Source: Paraburkholderia largidicola
GTDB taxonomy: Bacteria; Pseudomonadota; Gammaproteobacteria; Burkholderiales; Burkholderiaceae
NCBI RefSeq assembly: GCF_013426895.1
Contig: NZ_AP023174.1
Location: 2,976,001 to 3,040,000 of the forward strand
Direction: 5' to 3'
Length of the DNA: 64,000 bases
Shown: positions 55,531 to 64,000 of the stretch, piece by piece
How the letters are laid out: each line of letters starts with the position of its first letter
Numbering within the stretch: position 1 is the stretch's first letter
Notes under the pieces: model-generated
Seen by the model: the letters and a program-made list of their open reading frames with translations, nothing else
Told to the model about the DNA's origin: nothing
Databases searched by the model: none
Made by a program: the position numbers and the translations under genes

Positions 55531-56550
55531 TTACCCCTGGCTGAGCGTCATCGAAAGCAGGCGCGCAGTGATGTCGACGATGGGAATCACGCGGTTGTAG
55601 GCCATGCGCGTCGGGCCGATCACGCCGAGCGTGCCGACGATCTTGCCGTTCACTTCGTACGGCGCGGTCACCACGCTCATTTCCTCGATGGGGACGAGGT
55701 TCGACTCGCCGCCAATGAAAATCTGCACGCCTTGCGCGTGGCTCGAGACGTCGAGCAACTGAAGGAGACTCGTCTTTTGATCGAATACATCGAACAGCTT
55801 GCGCAGCCGCGCCATGTCCGACGAAAGGTCGGCCACTTCGAGCAGATTGCGCTCGCCGGAAATCAGCACGGTTTCGCCCGTATCCGTGACGTCCGTGCTT
55901 GCGGTAACGGCCGCGTGCATCAGCGTGGTCATGTCGCCGCGCAGTTCGTCGATTTCTTCGCGCAGACGCAGGCGCACCTCGTCGAACGACAGGCCCGCGA
56001 AGTGCGCGTTGATGTAATTGGAGGCTTCCGTGAGCTGCGACGGCGAGAAATCGCGCTGCGTCGCCATGATGCGGTTCTGCACGTCGCCTTCCGGCGTCAC
56101 GATGATCAGCAGAATGCGCTTGTCGGACAGACGCAGAAATTCGATCTGCTTGAACACATGGCTCCGGCGCGGCGTGAGGATCACACCCGCGAACTGCGAC
56201 AGATTGGACAGCACGCTGGCGGCCGCTGCGACCACCTTCTGCGGCTCGCCCGGTTGCAGCGTGGTCTTCACCGCGCGCATCACGGCGTCTTCGTCGGCGG
56301 CCGACTCGACGGTGAGCATGGTGTCGACGAAAAGCCGGTAGCCTCGCGGCGTGGGAATGCGTCCCGCCGACGTATGCGGACTGATGACGAGCCCCAGCTC
56401 CTCCAGATCGGACATCACGTTGCGGATCGTCGCCGGGCTGAGTTCGAGCCCGGAGTACCGCGAGAGCGTGCGCGAGCCGACCGGCTGACCTTCGGCGATA
56501 TATCGCTCGATCAGCGTTTTCAGGAGGGTTTGTGCGCGAGGATCTAGCAT
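55531..56550 (-). CDS. hrcA: Heat-inducible transcription repressor HrcA
   Basis: Repressor that binds CIRCE sites (TTAGCACTC-N9-GAGTGCTAA) and is folded by GroEL. The 339-residue protein starts at 56550 ([20 protein letters not shown]) with the winged helix [20 protein letters not shown] and [20 protein letters not shown] near 20-60. [18 protein letters not shown] follows, and the C-terminal domain has [20 protein letters not shown] near 275 and [21 protein letters not shown] see no CIRCE near grpE, dnaK or itself, so its targets, likely groESL, lie elsewhere. It is divergent from nadK. Confidence 0.95.
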   Translation of the reverse strand: MLDPRAQTLLKTLIERYIAEGQPVGSRTLSRYSGLELSPATIRNVMSDLEELGLVISPHTSAGRIPTPRGYRLFVDTMLTVESAADEDAVMRAVKTTLQPGEPQKVVAAAASVLSNLSQFAGVILTPRRSHVFKQIEFLRLSDKRILLIIVTPEGDVQNRIMATQRDFSPSQLTEASNYINAHFAGLSFDEVRLRLREEIDELRGDMTTLMHAAVTASTDVTDTGETVLISGERNLLEVADLSSDMARLRKLFDVFDQKTSLLQLLDVSSHAQGVQIFIGGESNLVPIEEMSVVTAPYEVNGKIVGTLGVIGPTRMAYNRVIPIVDITARLLSMTLSQG

Positions 56551-56831
56551 GGCGAAAAATTTTAGCGTAACCACCGCATGGCGGCGAGCGCGCGGCGGCA
56601 CGCGGCGCGGCGGCTTGACAGCCGTGCGCGCCCTGCGCGGCACCCCGCCCGCGCACAAGCCGCTTCGCATGGATCCAGACAGTCGTCACGTCTGTCATGA
56701 GGACTTCACCATTCTAACGATAATCGGGCGAAGGCTGGCTGGCATCGCGCGGCCGTCGCGCGTCAGCCCCGACGGGCGTGGCGCCGCCTTCGACGGTTCT
56801 TTTCAGGTCGCACCTATGGTGTAATGCCGGC

Positions 56832-57734
56832 ATGCAAGCTAACAGCCAGTTCAAGACCGTTGCGCTCGTCGGGCGCAGCAATACGCCGGGCATCGGGGAA
56901 CCGCTGACCGCGCTCGCCGCGTGCATCGGGAAGCTCGGCTTCGACGTCGTGTTCGAGGCGGAAACCGCGCAGGAAATCGGCGCGTCGCAATGGCCCGCGC
57001 TGCGCCCGGCGGAGATCGGCGCGCGCGCGGACGTAGCCATCGTGCTCGGCGGCGACGGAACGATGCTGGGCATCGGCCGCCAACTGGCGCCGTACAGGAC
57101 GCCGCTGATCGGCATCAACCACGGGCGGCTGGGCTTCATCACCGACATCCCGATCACCGACATGCGCGAGATCATTCCGCAGATGTTGTCGGGCACCTTC
57201 GAGCGCGAAGAGCGCACACTGCTCGAATCGCGGATCATGCGCGACGGCCAGCCCATCTACCATGCGCTCGCCTTCAACGACGTCGTGGTGAACCGTTCGG
57301 GCTTTTCGGGCATGGCGGAACTGCGCGTGTCGGTAGATGGCCGCTTCATGTACAACCAGCGCTCGGACGGGCTGATCGTCGCGACGCCGACGGGTTCGAC
57401 GGCTTATGCGCTGTCGTCGCAAGGGCCGATTCTGCATCCGCAGCTGCAAGGCCTCGTGCTCGTGCCGATCGCGCCGCACGCGCTGTCGAACCGGCCTATC
57501 GTGATCCCGGACGACTCCAAGGTCAGTATTCAGATCATCTCGGGCCGCGATGTCAACGTGAACTTCGACATGCAGTCGTTCACCGCGCTCGAACTGAACG
57601 ACACGATCGACGTGCGCCGCTCGCGCCACACGGTGCCTTTCCTGCATCCTGTCGGCTACAGCTATTACGCGACGCTGCGCAAGAAGCTGCACTGGAACGA
57701 GTATCCGTCGCACGAAGACGATCCACGCGACTGA
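56832..57734 (+). CDS. nadK: NAD kinase
   Basis: Phosphorylates NAD to NADP. The 300-residue protein starts at 56832 ([20 protein letters not shown]). It has [20 protein letters not shown] near 70 with the family Gly-Gly-Asp-Gly catalytic motif, [17 protein letters not shown] near 95, [10 protein letters not shown] near 153 and [20 protein letters not shown] near 182. The last ~20 residues are polar. It is divergent from hrcA and 88 bp before recN, an order common in proteobacteria. The upstream 281-bp gap holds no supported gene. Confidence 0.96.
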   Translation: MQANSQFKTVALVGRSNTPGIGEPLTALAACIGKLGFDVVFEAETAQEIGASQWPALRPAEIGARADVAIVLGGDGTMLGIGRQLAPYRTPLIGINHGRLGFITDIPITDMREIIPQMLSGTFEREERTLLESRIMRDGQPIYHALAFNDVVVNRSGFSGMAELRVSVDGRFMYNQRSDGLIVATPTGSTAYALSSQGPILHPQLQGLVLVPIAPHALSNRPIVIPDDSKVSIQIISGRDVNVNFDMQSFTALELNDTIDVRRSRHTVPFLHPVGYSYYATLRKKLHWNEYPSHEDDPRD

Positions 57735-57822
57735 ATTCTCCCCGGCGCCGCCTGCTGACAAGCCCGAGCGTAACGACAACACACCACACCAACTCACGCC
57801 AGCCACGCCACACAGACGAGCC

Positions 57823-59490
57823 ATGCTCCGCCACCTCTCGATACGCGACTTCGTCATCGTCGCCGCGCTCGACCTTGAATTCGACAGCGGCTTCACAGTC
57901 TTTTCCGGCGAAACGGGTGCCGGCAAATCCATTCTCATCGACGCGCTGGCGCTGGCGCTCGGCGCCCGCGCCGACGCGAGCGTCGTGCGCAACGGCGAGG
58001 CGCGCGCGGATATCACCGCCGAGTTCGACACGCATCCGCTCGTCGACGCATGGCTCGACGAACAGGCGCTCGCCGCCGACGAGACGGAGCACGGCAACAC
58101 CGTGATGCTGCGTCGCGTGGTGGATGGCAACGGCCGCTCGCGCGCGTTCATCAACGGTACGGCGGCAACTCTCACACAACTGCGCGAAGTCGGCGAAATG
58201 CTCGTCGATATTCACGGCCAGCACGCACATCAACTGTTGATGCGGCCCGATGCGCAGCGCGAACTGTTCGACACGCACGCCGGACTGCTCGACACGAAGG
58301 CCACTGTGACCCGCGCGTGGCGCACCTGGCGCGACGCGGCGCAGGCCGTCGAGACCGCGCAGAGCAAGGACCGCGAACTGCAACTCGAACGCGAACGTCT
58401 TGCGTGGCAACTCGCGGAACTCGACAAGCTCTCGCCGCAGCCCGGCGAGTGGGAAGAGGTCAACGTCGAGCACCGGAGGCTGTCGCATTCGGCGAATCTG
58501 ATCGATGGCGTGCAAGGCGCGCTGTCGGCGCTGTCCGAATCGGACGAAGCGATGCTCGGTCATCTGTCGTCCGTCATCTCGAAGGTGCGCGATCTCGCGG
58601 AGATCGATCCGGCGCTGAACGACGCCCTCGCTGCGCTCGAACCCGCTGAAATCCAGTTGCAGGAAGCCGCGTATTCGTTGAGCCACTATGCGCAGCGGCT
58701 GGAGCTCGATCCCGACCGGCTCGCCCAGGTCGAAAAGCGCCTCGACGCGCTGCATTCGGCGGCACGCAAATTCCGGCTGCAACCGGAAAACCTGCCGCAG
58801 GAACATGAAGAGCGCCGCGAGCAGCTCGCAAAGCTCGACGCCGCCGCCGACCTTGACGCGCTGCGCGCCGCCGAGGCAAAGGCGAAAGACGCGTATATCG
58901 CCGACGCAAAAGTCCTGTCAAAGGCGCGTGCGAAAGCCGCGAAGGCGCTGGGCGCCGCGGTGACAACGGGCATGCAGGAACTGTCGATGGCGGGCGGCAG
59001 CTTCGAAGTCGCGCTCGTACCGCTGCCCGACGGCGGCGCGCATGGGATGGAGCAGGTCGAATTCCGCGTCGCAGGCCACGCGGGCGTGCCGTTGCGGCCG
59101 CTGGCAAAGGTCGCCTCAGGCGGCGAACTCGCGCGTATCAGTCTTGCGCTTTCGGTGATCGCGAGCGCGGCCAGCCCGACGCCGACGCTGATCTTCGACG
59201 AAGTGGACACGGGCATCGGCGGCGGTGTCGCGGAAGTGGTCGGGCGTCTGTTGCACCAGCTCGGCGAGCAGCGCCAGGTGCTATGCGTGACGCACCTGCC
59301 GCAAGTCGCGGCGCGCGGCGATCACCACTTTCAGGTCGCGAAGAGCAGCAAGGGCAAGAACGGCACGGTCAGCACGGTGACGTCGCTGGACAAGACGAGC
59401 CGAATCGAAGAAGTCGCGCGCATGCTGGGTGGTCTGGAAATCACGGCCACCACACGCAAGCACGCGAAGGAAATGCTCACGACGGCGTAA
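57823..59490 (+). CDS. recN: DNA repair protein RecN
   Basis: SMC-like ATPase acting at double-strand breaks. The 555-residue protein opens MLRHLSIRDFVIVAALDLEF, then P-loop FSGETGAGKSILIDALALAL near residue 27, and HGQHAHQLLMRPDAQRELFD near 130. A coiled-coil region spans about 155-370 (long Leu/Glu/Gln/Arg series). The C-terminal ABC signature ASGGELARISLALSVIAS near 428 and Walker B TLIFDEVDTGIGGGVAEVVG near 455 follow. It is convergent with glnE. Confidence 0.96.
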   Translation: MLRHLSIRDFVIVAALDLEFDSGFTVFSGETGAGKSILIDALALALGARADASVVRNGEARADITAEFDTHPLVDAWLDEQALAADETEHGNTVMLRRVVDGNGRSRAFINGTAATLTQLREVGEMLVDIHGQHAHQLLMRPDAQRELFDTHAGLLDTKATVTRAWRTWRDAAQAVETAQSKDRELQLERERLAWQLAELDKLSPQPGEWEEVNVEHRRLSHSANLIDGVQGALSALSESDEAMLGHLSSVISKVRDLAEIDPALNDALAALEPAEIQLQEAAYSLSHYAQRLELDPDRLAQVEKRLDALHSAARKFRLQPENLPQEHEERREQLAKLDAAADLDALRAAEAKAKDAYIADAKVLSKARAKAAKALGAAVTTGMQELSMAGGSFEVALVPLPDGGAHGMEQVEFRVAGHAGVPLRPLAKVASGGELARISLALSVIASAASPTPTLIFDEVDTGIGGGVAEVVGRLLHQLGEQRQVLCVTHLPQVAARGDHHFQVAKSSKGKNGTVSTVTSLDKTSRIEEVARMLGGLEITATTRKHAKEMLTTA

Positions 59491-59502
59491 AGCGCCCGTC
59501 AC

Positions 59503-59532
59503 GGCGCGGCGCGAAACTTAACGCTCCGCGCC
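59503..59532. terminator. GC hairpin between convergent recN and glnE
   Basis: GGCGCGG (59503-59509) pairs with CCGCGCC (59526-59532) over a 16-nt loop. No T-tract is present, so it is a weak terminator candidate serving either strand. Confidence 0.3.
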
Positions 59533-59551
59533 GCCTCGCAACGTCATCCAG

Positions 59552-62344
59552 TCATCCGAACACCCGCCGCCAAAGCCGTAGCACGGCCTCGCGTTCGTTC
59601 CCGACGGCGTGTGGCTCGACGCGAGCCTTCTCCATGCCGTCGAGCCGCAGCTTGTGCTGCAGCTTCCGATACGTTCGATACGCCGCGCCCACGGTATCGG
59701 CTTCTTCGCCGCTCATCAGCCCGAAGCGCGACACCTCGCGCAGCAGCGCGATGTTGCCGGTATTGCGGATCAGTTCGGGATCGCGCGCCGCGTGCAGCAG
59801 CACCCAGTACTGCACGGTGAACTCGATGTCGACCATGCCGCCACGGTCGTGCTTCAGATCGAACAGCTCGGTGCGGTTCGGATGGCCTTCCTCGACGCGC
59901 CGGCGCATGTCGACGATCTCGGCGGCGAGCGACGCGGCTTCGCGCGGCGTCGTCAGCACCTGTTCGCGGATCGCCTCGAACTGCGCGCCGACGGCGGGAT
60001 CGCCCGCGCAGTAACGGGCGCGCGTCAGCGCCTGGTGCTCCCAGACCCACGCGGTGTTGGCGGCGTCGCCCTCGCGCAGTTGATAACGGCGGAATGCGTC
60101 GAGATCGGTCACGAGCAGGCCCGATTCGCCGTTCGGACGCAGCCGCAAGTCGACGTCGAACAGCGTGCCCGCGCCCGTCGCCGTCGTGAGCCACGTGATC
60201 AGGCGGCGCGTGAAGGTGGCGTAGATGTCCGACGCGTTGTCGTCGGAATCGTCGTACAGGAAGATCAGGTCGAGGTCCGACGCGTAGCCAAGCTCCTTTC
60301 CGCCCAGCTTGCCGTACGCGATGATCGCAAAGCGCGGCACCGCGCGATGGCGCTTGGCCAACTGGTTCCAGACGGCCTCGATGGTCACGTCGAGCACGGC
60401 ATCCGCGAGTTCGGACAAGCGGTCGCTGACGTGCTCGACGCTCAGTTTTCCCGCCAGATCGATCAGCAAAATACGGAACACCTCGGCCTGATGCGCGTGA
60501 CGCAGCAGATCCATCTGCTGCTCGACGCCATCGGCGGCTGCGAGGCGCGTGCGCAACGTGCGCTTGAACTCCGGCCAGTCAAACGGGCTCGCCATGGCTT
60601 CATCGTCGAGCAGTTCGTCGAGCAGCTGTGGATGTCGGATCAGGTAGCCGGCCGCCCAGCGCGACGCGCCCAGCACCGACAGCACGCGATGCAGCGCCTG
60701 CGGATATTCAGTCAGCAGCGCCAGATAGGCGCCGCGCCGCCCGATGGCTTCGAGCAGATCGAACAGGCGCGCGAGAATATCGCCGCGCCGCTCGGCCGGC
60801 TCCAGCGTGTGCGCAGCTTCGAGCGCGCGCTGCGCAACGATGTCGAAGCGCTGGCGGCTGCGCTCCGCAAGCCCCGCGTAGCGCGACGACTGCCACACAG
60901 CCTTCAGCCGCGTCAGCAACTCCGCCGGATGATCGATGCCGAGCTCGACGAGCCGCGCGGCGAGCGCCTCGTCGGCGCTGTCGTCGGCGAGCGCGCTGCT
61001 CCAGACCCACACAGCCGCGCCGTCTTCGCGCGCGCCGCAGCCACCCTGGCCGCTCACCTTGTCGGCGAATATCTGGTCGAACTGCTGCTCGACCAGTTCG
61101 CGATGCGCTTCGAGCTTCGTCATCAGCGACGCGTAATCGTCGAAACCCATCGCCTTGGCGAGATGCGCGCGCTCGGTCGGATCGACGGGCATTGCGTGGG
61201 TTTGCGCGTCGTTTCGATACTGCAGACGGTGTTCGAGGTCGCGCAGAAACAGATACGCGCTCGTCAGATCCGCGCACACGCCCGGCGAAATGAGTCCGCG
61301 CGCCGCCGCGTGGCGCAGCACGACGAGCGTCGGGCGCACGCGAAAGCCCGCGTCCTGGCCGCCGCGTATCAGCTGGAACACCTGCGCGCTGAATTCGATT
61401 TCGCGGATGCCGCCGCGGCCGAGCTTGATGTCATCCGCCTTGTCGGGGCGCATCGACGCGCGCCGCTGCGCCTCCTGGCGAATCTGCAGATGCAGCGAAC
61501 GGATCGCGCTGATCACGCCGAAGTCCAGATAGCGCCGGTAGATGAACGGCTTCACGATCGCATCGAGCTGCTTCGACAGCCGGCGCGCCGAATCGCTGGC
61601 GTGCTCGGACACGACGCGGCCCTTGATCCACGCGTAGCGTTCCCACTCGCGGCCCTGCACATAGAAATATTCTTCGAGCATGCCGAGACTGCACACCAGC
61701 GGCCCCGAATCGCCGTTCGGCCGCAGCCGCATGTCGACGCGAAACACGTAGCCGTCCGCCGTCACTTCGGCGAGCGCCGCGATCAGCCGCTTGCCGAGGC
61801 GCGTGAAGAAGTCCTGGGTGGCGATCGGCGAGCGCTGGCCGCCCGTCGTCTCGCCGTCGTCCTCATAGACGAAGATCAGATCGATATCGGATGACACATT
61901 CAGCTCGCGCCCGCCCAGCTTGCCCATGCCGACCACGCCGAGCGACAGCCGTTCGCCCTGCGAGCCGCGCGGCTCGCCATACAGCGCCTGGAGATCAGCG
62001 CTGACCACGGCCATCGCGCGCTGGACGGTCGCTTCGGCGAGATCGGTCATCGTGCCCGTCACTTCCGCCACGTCGGCCGCGCCGGACAGGTCGCGCTCCA
62101 TCACGGCGCAGAACACTTCCGCGCGAAGCTGGCGCAGCGCCTTTTTCAGCGCGTCTTCGGAGAGATGCGAATCGGGCGTCGCGCGCAGCGCGTTCGTCAG
62201 CGCGTCGAGACGCTCGTCGATCCGCTCGCGGCTGATGGGCGCCGCGGCCAGCGCCGCGACGCGCGACGCGAGACCGTCGTGCGCCGCATAGGCACGCGAC
62301 GCGTAGTGCGAATAGCTGGAACTCAACAGGGATGGTTCGGTCAT
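59552..62344 (-). CDS. glnE: Glutamine synthetase adenylyltransferase/adenylyl-removing enzyme
   Basis: Bifunctional control enzyme that attaches and removes AMP on glutamine synthetase under PII control. I start at 62344 (MTEPSLLSSSYSHYASRAYA), giving 930 residues. Two nucleotidyltransferase centres are clear: GMGKLGGRELNVSSDIDLIF near 160 (deadenylylation) and AYGKLGGKELGYASDLDLIF near 675 (adenylylation). The linker carries KLGRGGIREIEFSAQVFQLI, matched later by KHDRGGMVDIEFTVQYWVLL. Both halves look complete. It is convergent with recN and divergent from the yhdP-like gene. Confidence 0.96.
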   Translation of the reverse strand: MTEPSLLSSSYSHYASRAYAAHDGLASRVAALAAAPISRERIDERLDALTNALRATPDSHLSEDALKKALRQLRAEVFCAVMERDLSGAADVAEVTGTMTDLAEATVQRAMAVVSADLQALYGEPRGSQGERLSLGVVGMGKLGGRELNVSSDIDLIFVYEDDGETTGGQRSPIATQDFFTRLGKRLIAALAEVTADGYVFRVDMRLRPNGDSGPLVCSLGMLEEYFYVQGREWERYAWIKGRVVSEHASDSARRLSKQLDAIVKPFIYRRYLDFGVISAIRSLHLQIRQEAQRRASMRPDKADDIKLGRGGIREIEFSAQVFQLIRGGQDAGFRVRPTLVVLRHAAARGLISPGVCADLTSAYLFLRDLEHRLQYRNDAQTHAMPVDPTERAHLAKAMGFDDYASLMTKLEAHRELVEQQFDQIFADKVSGQGGCGAREDGAAVWVWSSALADDSADEALAARLVELGIDHPAELLTRLKAVWQSSRYAGLAERSRQRFDIVAQRALEAAHTLEPAERRGDILARLFDLLEAIGRRGAYLALLTEYPQALHRVLSVLGASRWAAGYLIRHPQLLDELLDDEAMASPFDWPEFKRTLRTRLAAADGVEQQMDLLRHAHQAEVFRILLIDLAGKLSVEHVSDRLSELADAVLDVTIEAVWNQLAKRHRAVPRFAIIAYGKLGGKELGYASDLDLIFLYDDSDDNASDIYATFTRRLITWLTTATGAGTLFDVDLRLRPNGESGLLVTDLDAFRRYQLREGDAANTAWVWEHQALTRARYCAGDPAVGAQFEAIREQVLTTPREAASLAAEIVDMRRRVEEGHPNRTELFDLKHDRGGMVDIEFTVQYWVLLHAARDPELIRNTGNIALLREVSRFGLMSGEEADTVGAAYRTYRKLQHKLRLDGMEKARVEPHAVGNEREAVLRLWRRVFG

Positions 62345-62530
62345 CAAGTATCGGGCTCGCTGGTTGCTAGATTTTCTGCTCCGGGTTGCCGCAGCGGCAG
62401 TTTGCACAAGCTGCCGACACCCCGTGTGGCCTTGTCCACACTGGCCGTACCTTATGTCCGTCGCCGCTGGCCCGTGTGATACATTTCGTGGTTAGACCGC
62501 AAAACTAACATACGCCTACCCCGTCGCAGC

Positions 62531-64000
62531 ATGTCCGAGCGAAACTCATCCGCCGACCCGCACGAAGCTGGACGCGTCAAGCCCGTAGGCGGACACGATC
62601 ACGCAGTGCTGCGGCACACTCTGCGGGTCCTGCTCGGCATCGCGCTGTTCCTCTATTTCGTTGTCGTGCTGGCCGTGCTTGGCCTGCGCTACATCGTGCT
62701 GCCGCACGCCGATTCGTTCCGGCCGAGAATCGAGGCCGCCGTCTCCGAAAAGATTCACGCACAACTCAGGATCGGCAAGATCGCGCCGCACTGGACGGGC
62801 TTCCAGCCCGGCCTCGAAGTCACCAACGTCACCATCACCAACCGCGACGGCAAGGTCGCGCTGAACATTCCGCATGCAAGCGCGACCGTGTCGTGGTCGT
62901 CCGTCTGGAAGCTCGCGCCGATCCTGTCGAGCGTGATCGTCGACAAGCCCGATCTGCTGATCGAGCGCGAGACGGACGGCTCGTTGACCGTGGCGGGCGT
63001 GATGGTGCCGACCACGCATTCGGGCAACGACACGTTCAGCACATGGCTGCTGCGCCAGGAGGCGATGATCCTGCGCGGTGGCACGCTGCGCTGGCACGAC
63101 GCGCGCCGCGACGCGCCCGAGATCGCGCTGCAGGACATTCGCCTGGCGATCCTCAGCGACGGCTACGATCACCGGCTCGCGCTGCAGGCGCCGCCCGACG
63201 GCAAGCTGCTGTTCGGTCCGCTCGACTTTCGCGCGCACTTCCGGCACGCGCGCCTCGCGGCGATGGGCAAGCCGATCAACTGGACGGGCGAGGCCTATAT
63301 TTCGGCCGGTCCCGTCGATCTGCCCACACTTGCCCGCTACATGGATTTCCCGATCGAAACCTATGCGGGCCGCGTCGACAACGCGATCTGGCTGCAGTTC
63401 GCTCAGGGCCGCGTGCGCTCGGCATCGGGCGAACTGTCGGGCAATAACATCGCGCTGCGCGTGAAGCCGACGCAGCCGAAGCTCGACGTGCCCGTGGCGA
63501 GCTTTTCGTGGGCCGTCGCGCACGACGGCGACGACTGGACGCTCGACCTGAACAACCTGCGCGCCGAACTCGGCCAGCCACCGCTCGACGACGGCACGCC
63601 CGTGGCCCGCATCCTCGCGTTGCACACGCTGTCGAGCCGCTACCGGATGCCGAGCGTCCAGCACGGCCAGCTGATCAGCATTTCGGGCGATCGCGTCGAT
63701 CTCGGCGTGCTCGCGGAATTCAGCCGCGCGCTGCCGCTGCCCAAGCGCCTGTTGAACAACCTCGTGCGCTTCAATCCGCGCGGGCTGGTGGCGAACTACA
63801 CGATCGAGGTCGAACGCGGCAAACCCGATTCGGGCGAGGCCGCCACCGAGCATCGCGAGCCGGGCGCGGAACCGATCGTGCGGTATCGCTTCAAGGGCGA
63901 TCTGCAGGGCATCAGCGTTGCCGCACAAGAGCCGCCGCCGGGGCTGACGGCGAGGAACCACCCGCGCGCAGGCATCCCGGGCATCGAGAATCTGTGGGGC
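62531..64000 (+). CDS. YhdP-family AsmA-like envelope protein, 3' end cut by window edge
   Basis: The first 490 residues of a large AsmA-like protein of the YhdP family; YhdP is thought to help carry phospholipid from inner to outer membrane. It starts at ATG 62531 (MSERNSSADPHEAGRVKPVG). A single inner-membrane helix follows at 35-55 (LLGIALFLYFVVVLAVLGLR), then the typical IAPHWTGFQPGLEVTNVTI near 90 and RDAPEIALQDIRLAI near 195, with repeated beta-strand character. The frame is open to the last base. Full-length members exceed 1200 residues, so most of the protein is missing here. Confidence 0.88.
   Translation, partial: MSERNSSADPHEAGRVKPVGGHDHAVLRHTLRVLLGIALFLYFVVVLAVLGLRYIVLPHADSFRPRIEAAVSEKIHAQLRIGKIAPHWTGFQPGLEVTNVTITNRDGKVALNIPHASATVSWSSVWKLAPILSSVIVDKPDLLIERETDGSLTVAGVMVPTTHSGNDTFSTWLLRQEAMILRGGTLRWHDARRDAPEIALQDIRLAILSDGYDHRLALQAPPDGKLLFGPLDFRAHFRHARLAAMGKPINWTGEAYISAGPVDLPTLARYMDFPIETYAGRVDNAIWLQFAQGRVRSASGELSGNNIALRVKPTQPKLDVPVASFSWAVAHDGDDWTLDLNNLRAELGQPPLDDGTPVARILALHTLSSRYRMPSVQHGQLISISGDRVDLGVLAEFSRALPLPKRLLNNLVRFNPRGLVANYTIEVERGKPDSGEAATEHREPGAEPIVRYRFKGDLQGISVAAQEPPPGLTARNHPRAGIPGIENLWG

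Noticed and set aside
56549..56824. Plus-strand frame between hrcA and nadK
   Set aside because: Starts inside the hrcA start codon region, Arg-rich, no ribosome site.
59609..61894. 761-codon plus-strand open frame opposite glnE
   Set aside because: Antisense shadow: composition dominated by Arg, His, Leu and Gln, no ribosome site, while glnE shows both conserved catalytic centres.
1..64000. tRNA, rRNA, CRISPR arrays or prophage
   Set aside because: I saw no tRNA-like cloverleaf ends, no regularly spaced repeats and no phage structural genes. A covariance-model scan would settle the tRNA and small-RNA question.

Overview
The window reads as a high-GC beta-proteobacterial chromosome, almost certainly Burkholderiaceae and most likely Paraburkholderia. 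The signs are the housekeeping gene order (grpE - thioredoxin-like - dnaK - dnaJ - pabBC; hda - HAD - pcnB - folK - dNK - panB; hrcA/nadK/recN), cepacian-type exopolysaccharide (EPS) genes, and an intergenic repeat of a type I recall from Burkholderia genomes. No rRNA, tRNA or CRISPR was recognised.

Region 1 (1-29400) is an EPS locus. Leftward genes run regulator - manC - wcaJ-like - wza - wzc - gmd - fcl - two glycosyltransferases, then wcaF-like and GMC oxidoreductase genes. Two membrane acyltransferases, a polymerase/ligase-like membrane protein and a third glycosyltransferase sit at the left edge. Rightward genes at 23911-27128 encode a secreted glycoside-hydrolase-like protein, a 46-residue membrane peptide and a GDP-mannose hydrolase, followed by leftward galU and a second AraC/GlxA-type regulator. 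Together they make GDP-mannose, GDP-fucose and UDP-glucose, prime undecaprenyl phosphate, assemble, acylate, polymerise and export a fucose/mannose-type polymer, and perhaps trim it. Wzx flippase, UDP-glucose dehydrogenase and low-molecular-weight tyrosine phosphatase are not in the window, so the locus probably continues past the left edge. Inserted in it at 5497-6804 is an AT-richer cassette: an orphan type VI Hcp, an STM2901-family protein and a DUF1493 protein.

Region 2 (29500-36830) holds an MFS transporter, a small membrane protein, an MscS channel, a DedA protein, mutL and miaA. Region 3 (36830-39000) is a nested repeat structure. Two ~120-bp near-identical intergenic repeats lie in opposite orientation, with more diverged flanks beyond them. 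Between them is a 138-bp element with perfect 27-bp terminal inverted repeats, and an IS256-family insertion sequence interrupts one end of it.

Region 4 (39000-64000) is core genome: purM, an AI-2E family permease, hda, a HAD phosphatase, pcnB, folK, a deoxynucleoside kinase, panB, a pabB-pabC fusion, the dnaK chaperone operon with two sigma-32-like promoters, hslR, hemH, hrcA, nadK, recN, glnE and a truncated yhdP-type gene.

Start codons were moved from the longest open frame wherever a Shine-Dalgarno sequence or the family's usual N-terminus argued for it. Several starts are GTG or TTG.
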